From Niastella caeni (lineage in GTDB: Bacteria; Bacteroidota; Bacteroidia; Chitinophagales; Chitinophagaceae), in the NCBI RefSeq assembly GCF_004834005.1, contig NZ_STFF01000002.1, forward strand, positions 964,898 through 1,028,897: 64,000 nucleotides of DNA, written 5' to 3'. The translations under genes were made by a program, and so were the position numbers. Below the pieces are notes generated by a model that searched no databases, was not told where the DNA came from, and worked only from the letters and a program-made list of their open reading frames with translations. Positions 60,660 through 64,000 of this stretch are shown piece by piece. Position 1 is the stretch's first letter, and each line of letters starts with the position of its first letter.

Positions 60660-61139
60660 GTGCAGTACATTGAAATTGACATTATTCCTTTTACCGATCA
60701 ATTACCCAACTTTAACAACAACAAACAAAGTATATTTTACGGTTCGACTACGATGGGTCAACTGCTTTATAAGGACCGCCACCTTTATAAAGGTTACTTT
60801 TTTGAACAAGATTCTTTTTCAATAGAAAATTATTTTGACAAATGGGGTAAACATATGCTGAACTATGGCGCCATGGTGACTTCCTTTTATGAGTTGATGT
60901 CTAAAGACTATGAGGCGGATAAACTGCTCTTTATAAGACCCGATGATGACAGCAAATCATTCTCCGGTGAAGTAAAAAAGTATAGTGAAATAAAGAACTG
61001 GTTCGACCAGTTAAAAATATTTGACAATACCACTTTGTCTTTAAGCAGTAAAATTGTAATATCTGAACCCTACACAAAAGAACCCACCAGGTATTTGACT
61101 TGTTCCGAAAAGGAAGCACGTAAGTATCATGAGGAATAA
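60660..61139 (+). CDS. Hypothetical protein (GTG start or 5'-truncated)
   Basis: The 159-residue product starts at GTG 60660; an in-frame TGA lies close upstream at 60642, so no longer start is available. It is a soluble alpha/beta protein (FYGSTTMGQLLYKDRHLYKG, YFFEQDSFSIENYFDKWGKH). I do not recognise it. Because it abuts the truncated relaxase it may itself be a trimmed gene; the first residues (QYIEIDIIPF) look like a buried strand rather than a natural N-terminus. Confidence 0.5.
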   Translation: MQYIEIDIIPFTDQLPNFNNNKQSIFYGSTTMGQLLYKDRHLYKGYFFEQDSFSIENYFDKWGKHMLNYGAMVTSFYELMSKDYEADKLLFIRPDDDSKSFSGEVKKYSEIKNWFDQLKIFDNTTLSLSSKIVISEPYTKEPTRYLTCSEKEARKYHEE

Positions 61140-61233
61140 ATTGTAATATTGTTTCCTGCTTGCAGTAAATATTAGTAGAAATGCAAGTATAGCAGGTGTG
61201 GTGCAATTGAAAGTTAGCTGTTCAAAAAACAAA

Positions 61234-62100
61234 ATGAAGACACTTTTAACATTCGTTCTTTTAGTAACGTCAACCAGTTCCTTTTCTCAGTCAATCTTTC
61301 CTGGTTTAAGCCCGAAGGGAAGGATCGAACAAACGATAGGACTCACAAACATCACCGTTGACTATGAGCGCCCCGCAGCCCGGGGGCGTAAAGTATTTGG
61401 TGAATTGGTTAAATATGAAAAATTATGGAGGACCGGGGCAGGGAATTGTACAAAGATCACATTCAGCAAGCCTGTTATTATTAACAATATAAAAATAAAC
61501 CAAGGCACTTACTCGCTCTTTACGATCCCAAATGCGAAGGAATGGACTGTAATCCTGAATAGTGACACATCGCTATATGGAATAGCCTCTTATGACGAAA
61601 GAAAAGATTTACTTCGTTTCAAAGCAAAGCCGCAGTCAACAAACCGGTTTTACGAGTCATTGACAATAGACATTGACGTGGTACCTAACAATGCTGTTGT
61701 TTACATAGCATGGGAGAAGACCCAAATTTCATTTCAGGTAGAAACAGAAACTGATAAAGTTGTGAATGACTTTATACAACAAAATTTATTCACAGACAAG
61801 TCAACGGATCCTGACGAGTATTCTACGGCAGCAGAGTATTATTTTTTCCTGAACAGGGATTTGGACAGGGCTCTAATGCTCATTGATAAAGCAATTAAAA
61901 TGAAAAATGAATCCTGGTACTACCGGCAAAAAATTGACATCCTGGAGAAACAAATGAAATATAAAGAAGCGATTGACTGTGCTACTCTTGCTATTTCATT
62001 AGACCAAAAAAGAACCGAGTGGGATTTAAAGACGAAGCAACAAAGTGAAGAAGAATATAAAAAGCGAATTGAGTTTTTTAAAAGCAAACTAAAAAAATAG
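61234..62100 (+). CDS. DUF2911-domain exported protein with TPR-like tail
   Basis: ATG 61234 (MKTLLTFVLLVTSTSSFSQ) is chosen to begin with the signal peptide; the frame upstream (61198) is spurious. The 288-residue product contains the DUF2911 pattern: ITVDYERPAARGRKVFGELV, EKLWRTGAGNCTKITFSKPV, INQGTYSLFTIPNAKEWTVI and VVPNNAVVYIAWEKTQISFQ (residues about 22-175). A TPR-like C-terminus follows (LNRDLDRALMLIDKAIKMKN). The function of DUF2911 is unknown; it is common in Bacteroidota. Confidence 0.9.
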   Translation: MKTLLTFVLLVTSTSSFSQSIFPGLSPKGRIEQTIGLTNITVDYERPAARGRKVFGELVKYEKLWRTGAGNCTKITFSKPVIINNIKINQGTYSLFTIPNAKEWTVILNSDTSLYGIASYDERKDLLRFKAKPQSTNRFYESLTIDIDVVPNNAVVYIAWEKTQISFQVETETDKVVNDFIQQNLFTDKSTDPDEYSTAAEYYFFLNRDLDRALMLIDKAIKMKNESWYYRQKIDILEKQMKYKEAIDCATLAISLDQKRTEWDLKTKQQSEEEYKKRIEFFKSKLKK

Positions 62101-62151
62101 GCGGGGTTGCACCCTGCTAACATCGGAACAATAGCTGCACAATATTCAACT

Positions 62152-62188
62152 AAAAAGCCTGCGAAATCGTTCAGTTCGCAGGCTTTTT
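62152..62188. terminator. Bidirectional terminator between convergent genes
   Basis: A 14-bp perfect stem (AAAAAGCCTGCGAA/TTCGCAGGCTTTTT) gives a T-run on either strand. It serves the DUF2911 gene and the facing T9SS gene. Confidence 0.85.
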
Positions 62189-62256
62189 GATTTTCAGGCA
62201 TACCTGGGGTGCCTCTTTTATGGAGCTATTGCCCATGGCGAACCCTGAACAACAGG

Positions 62257-63384
62257 TTATTCTTTCTGTAGTTTAAAGCTTTTTCCGTTTATCTGAAGCA
62301 AATACATACCGGCATGCAGATCTGCCACATCCAGCGATCCATCTGTAACCCGGCCGCTTCGGATGATCCGGCCCTGTAAATCGAACAATACAAACGGCAG
62401 ATTATAGGCCCCGGTAATAAATACGGTCCTTTTTGTGGGGTTGGGAAAAACTTCCATCTCCAGGTTCTGCTTTGAACCCACCAGCATAACAAAAGAATAA
62501 TTCTTTGAACCATCAATATCGGTCGATTGAATGCGGATATAATTTTTACCCGGCAGGCTGTTGATAACAGCGCGATAACTGTTATTCGCACCGTTCTTCG
62601 CCGGAACAATGGCCTGTGTTGTATAATCGCTGCCGTTGGCGCTTACCTGTATTTCGTACTCCTTAACATTGCTTTCTTCTGCTGTAAAGAACTGAACAGC
62701 TACACCGGTTGAGGTAGCCGCTGCCTGTACCTTTACAAAATGCAGGGGTAAAGTAGACGGCGCTGCAAGCGTCATCAACAAAATGGAAAGCGTGCCCTGT
62801 GCATCGCTTCCGGATGGCACCAGGCGAATTTCATCAACATTGGAAAAAGCTGCATTGGCGCTAACGTCTACAGTCACCGTATTGGTTAACCCGGTTGCGG
62901 TTATAGCCGAAGATACCGCGGTAGCGCCCGACACCATTGAGCCGTTTCTATACCCGGTAACTGTTATGGTTTTGCCTACAAAGGGAGTTGTCAATACGGC
63001 AAACTGGAAATTGTTCAAGCGGAACTCACTTCCGTCTGATGAACCAATGCGTGCTTCCTGCCAGATACCCGTTGTTAGCGGGGTTGTAATAAAATTAATA
63101 TGCCCGTCGCTACCGCTGCCTGTAGCATTGTTCATGGCGCAATTGACGCCCGAGCGAAGGGTAAACTGAAAACCGAGATAAGTAACAGTACGGTCGGAGG
63201 TACAGGCTCCAGTTGCTGCCAGGGTAACCGTGCTGGCTGTTGCAAAAGAATTTGTTCCCAAAAATGGTTGGGCTTTAAGCCCGCCGGTGAATGCAATCAG
63301 GCAGGTTAATGACAGGCAACCGCTGGAAGAAAAACGATAAAGCGGGCAATTGGTGGCGCTTAAAAATTTCATGAAGGGGATCAT
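62257..63384 (-). CDS. Exported protein with T9SS type A sorting domain
   Basis: The 375-residue product has a long signal sequence (about 1-38, ending LKAQ; ATG 63372 would be an alternative). A beta-sandwich follows with TVTYLGFQFTLRSGVNCAMN and INFITTPLTTGIWQEARIGS, then a linker typical before type A tails (LPLHFVKVQAAATSTGVAVQ, ESNVKEYEIQVSANGSDYTT), and the sorting domain MEVFPNPTKRTVFITG .. GMYLLQINGKSFKLQKE. It is probably secreted by T9SS. No catalytic residues are evident. Confidence 0.88.
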   Translation of the reverse strand: MIPFMKFLSATNCPLYRFSSSGCLSLTCLIAFTGGLKAQPFLGTNSFATASTVTLAATGACTSDRTVTYLGFQFTLRSGVNCAMNNATGSGSDGHINFITTPLTTGIWQEARIGSSDGSEFRLNNFQFAVLTTPFVGKTITVTGYRNGSMVSGATAVSSAITATGLTNTVTVDVSANAAFSNVDEIRLVPSGSDAQGTLSILLMTLAAPSTLPLHFVKVQAAATSTGVAVQFFTAEESNVKEYEIQVSANGSDYTTQAIVPAKNGANNSYRAVINSLPGKNYIRIQSTDIDGSKNYSFVMLVGSKQNLEMEVFPNPTKRTVFITGAYNLPFVLFDLQGRIIRSGRVTDGSLDVADLHAGMYLLQINGKSFKLQKE

Positions 63385-63719
63385 GGAAAGGAAAGTTTAT
63401 TTATTAATTATAATTTAAATATAAGTGTTATTTCTTATTGGCGCTGATAAAAGACAGTCAGGTTTGTATTTTACTCAGTTACCATTAATGGTTGCTTCCC
63501 AGGTTACAGTGAATGGGGATAATTGCGATATGTGCTACGGTTACCATTAGCTCTCTTTACAGGTTGTCTGCTCTATTGTATAGAGCGGTAGGCGGGGTTC
63601 CCATGTTGCCATTATTGAATACGGATGATTTAGCGTTGGTTCACAGGTGATCGTTTGGCTGCCATTAACTGAAACGCCTTCAAATTGTTGAATTTGAAGG
63701 CGTTTTTTCGTTCGAAATA
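63385..63719. other. Intergenic region between two T9SS-cargo genes
   Basis: No gene is seen in 335 bases. The left part holds the promoter of the minus-strand T9SS gene. The middle (63475-63660) contains three loosely repeated GTTACCATTA-like words (63478, 63539 and similar). A strong hairpin ends it. Confidence 0.5.
63673..63707. terminator. Strong hairpin after the right-hand T9SS gene
   Basis: A 14-bp perfect stem (AACGCCTTCAAATT/AATTTGAAGGCGTT) with a 4-base loop. The plus strand has TTTTTT behind it, although no plus-strand gene lies upstream; on the minus strand it follows the stop at 63720 but with only TTT. Confidence 0.6.
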
Positions 63720-64000
63720 TTATTGTATCATGAGCTTAACATGCTCACGCATCTCCTCTCCCTCTATGAGTACCAGGTATACCCCTTTGGCCAGCGTGGG
63801 CAGATTCAGTTTATACGACTGACCGATATTATTCAATTCATAAGCATGTAAAACCTGTCCCTGGTAACTAACTAGCTTCACCGTCGCCTTTCGGCTGAGA
63901 GAACGGGACAACTGGATCGTTATCTGATCAGACGCTGGATTAGGGAATAGCTGTATATGAGTACGAGCGTCATCTCCGAAATAAAGCCAGTGCGTACGGC
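63720..64000 (-). CDS. T9SS type A sorting domain, C-terminal part of a protein cut by the window
   Basis: The frame is open to the right edge; the TTG at 63911 is not the start. Read on the minus strand it gives LYFGDDARTHIQLFPNPASD, then TIQLSRSLSRKATVKLVSYQ, and the closing GVYLVLIEGEEMREHVKLMI. This is a full type A sorting domain with the PNP motif and GxY strand. The passenger lies beyond the window. Confidence 0.85.
   Translation of the reverse strand, partial: RTHWLYFGDDARTHIQLFPNPASDQITIQLSRSLSRKATVKLVSYQGQVLHAYELNNIGQSYKLNLPTLAKGVYLVLIEGEEMREHVKLMIQ

Overview
The window reads as a chromosomal segment of a Bacteroidota bacterium, most likely family Chitinophagaceae (Niastella/Chitinophaga-like). 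Supporting signs are SusC/SusD and FecR genes, several type IX secretion (T9SS) sorting domains, PorP/SprF-like proteins, weak Shine-Dalgarno sequences, Bacteroidota-type -7 boxes (TAnnTTTG) and a family 2A encapsulin. I could not search databases, so family names rest on recognising motifs. Both window ends cut genes: a PKD adhesin on the left and a T9SS-sorted protein on the right.

Layout. 0-7 kb: a gliding/T9SS surface cluster (PKD adhesin with a gliding-type C-terminus, PorP/SprF, OmpA/PD40 protein, second PorP/SprF). 7-13 kb: a collagen-like lipoprotein, a two-gene membrane pair and two exported surface proteins. 13-23 kb: mostly minus-strand housekeeping and accessory genes: a single-domain response regulator, an AraC regulator, a pentapeptide protein, an ECF42-type sigma factor with its YCII/DGPF partner, an AhpD-like protein, a subtilase with a small propeptide-like neighbour, and a GNAT enzyme. 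23.4 kb: an ECF sigma factor. 24-33.4 kb: a block of small stress-type genes (CsbD-like, lmo0937-like, cupin, HisKA-like fragment, small exported proteins) plus AI-2E-type and bestrophin-type membrane proteins, an AraC regulator and a POTRA/beta-barrel protein. Six promoters in this block share one fixed architecture that I do not recognise. 33.7-40.7 kb: FecR, SusC, SusD and a small exported protein. 40.7-42.7 kb: two paralogous small exported proteins and a MauE-like membrane protein lacking the usual cysteines. 42.9-45.6 kb: a family 2A encapsulin and a cysteine desulfurase carrying a long N-terminal arm with a duplicated motif. 45.7-52.4 kb: three AraC-type regulators, a GH115 glycoside hydrolase, a nitrilase-family enzyme and a lipoprotein.

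52.6-60.7 kb is the mobile zone. A tRNA-Ser(UGA) carries a 3.4 kb AT-rich element bounded by an 18-bp direct repeat of the tRNA 3' end. The element holds an uncharacterised three-gene cassette, an XRE regulator facing an 18-bp perfect palindrome, and an integrase arm-domain fragment. Further decayed parts follow: an integrase C-terminal scrap, a DUF1016/PDDEXK nuclease carrying in-frame palindromic repeats, a DUF4236-type protein and a relaxase with an internal deletion. 61-64 kb returns to chromosomal-type genes (DUF2911 and T9SS-sorted proteins).

The strongest candidates for something undescribed are the six-copy stress promoter, the tRNA-Ser three-gene cassette and the propeptide-like partner of the subtilase. 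The encapsulin-desulfurase pair is a recently described class of sulfur-handling compartment, here with a duplicated putative targeting peptide.
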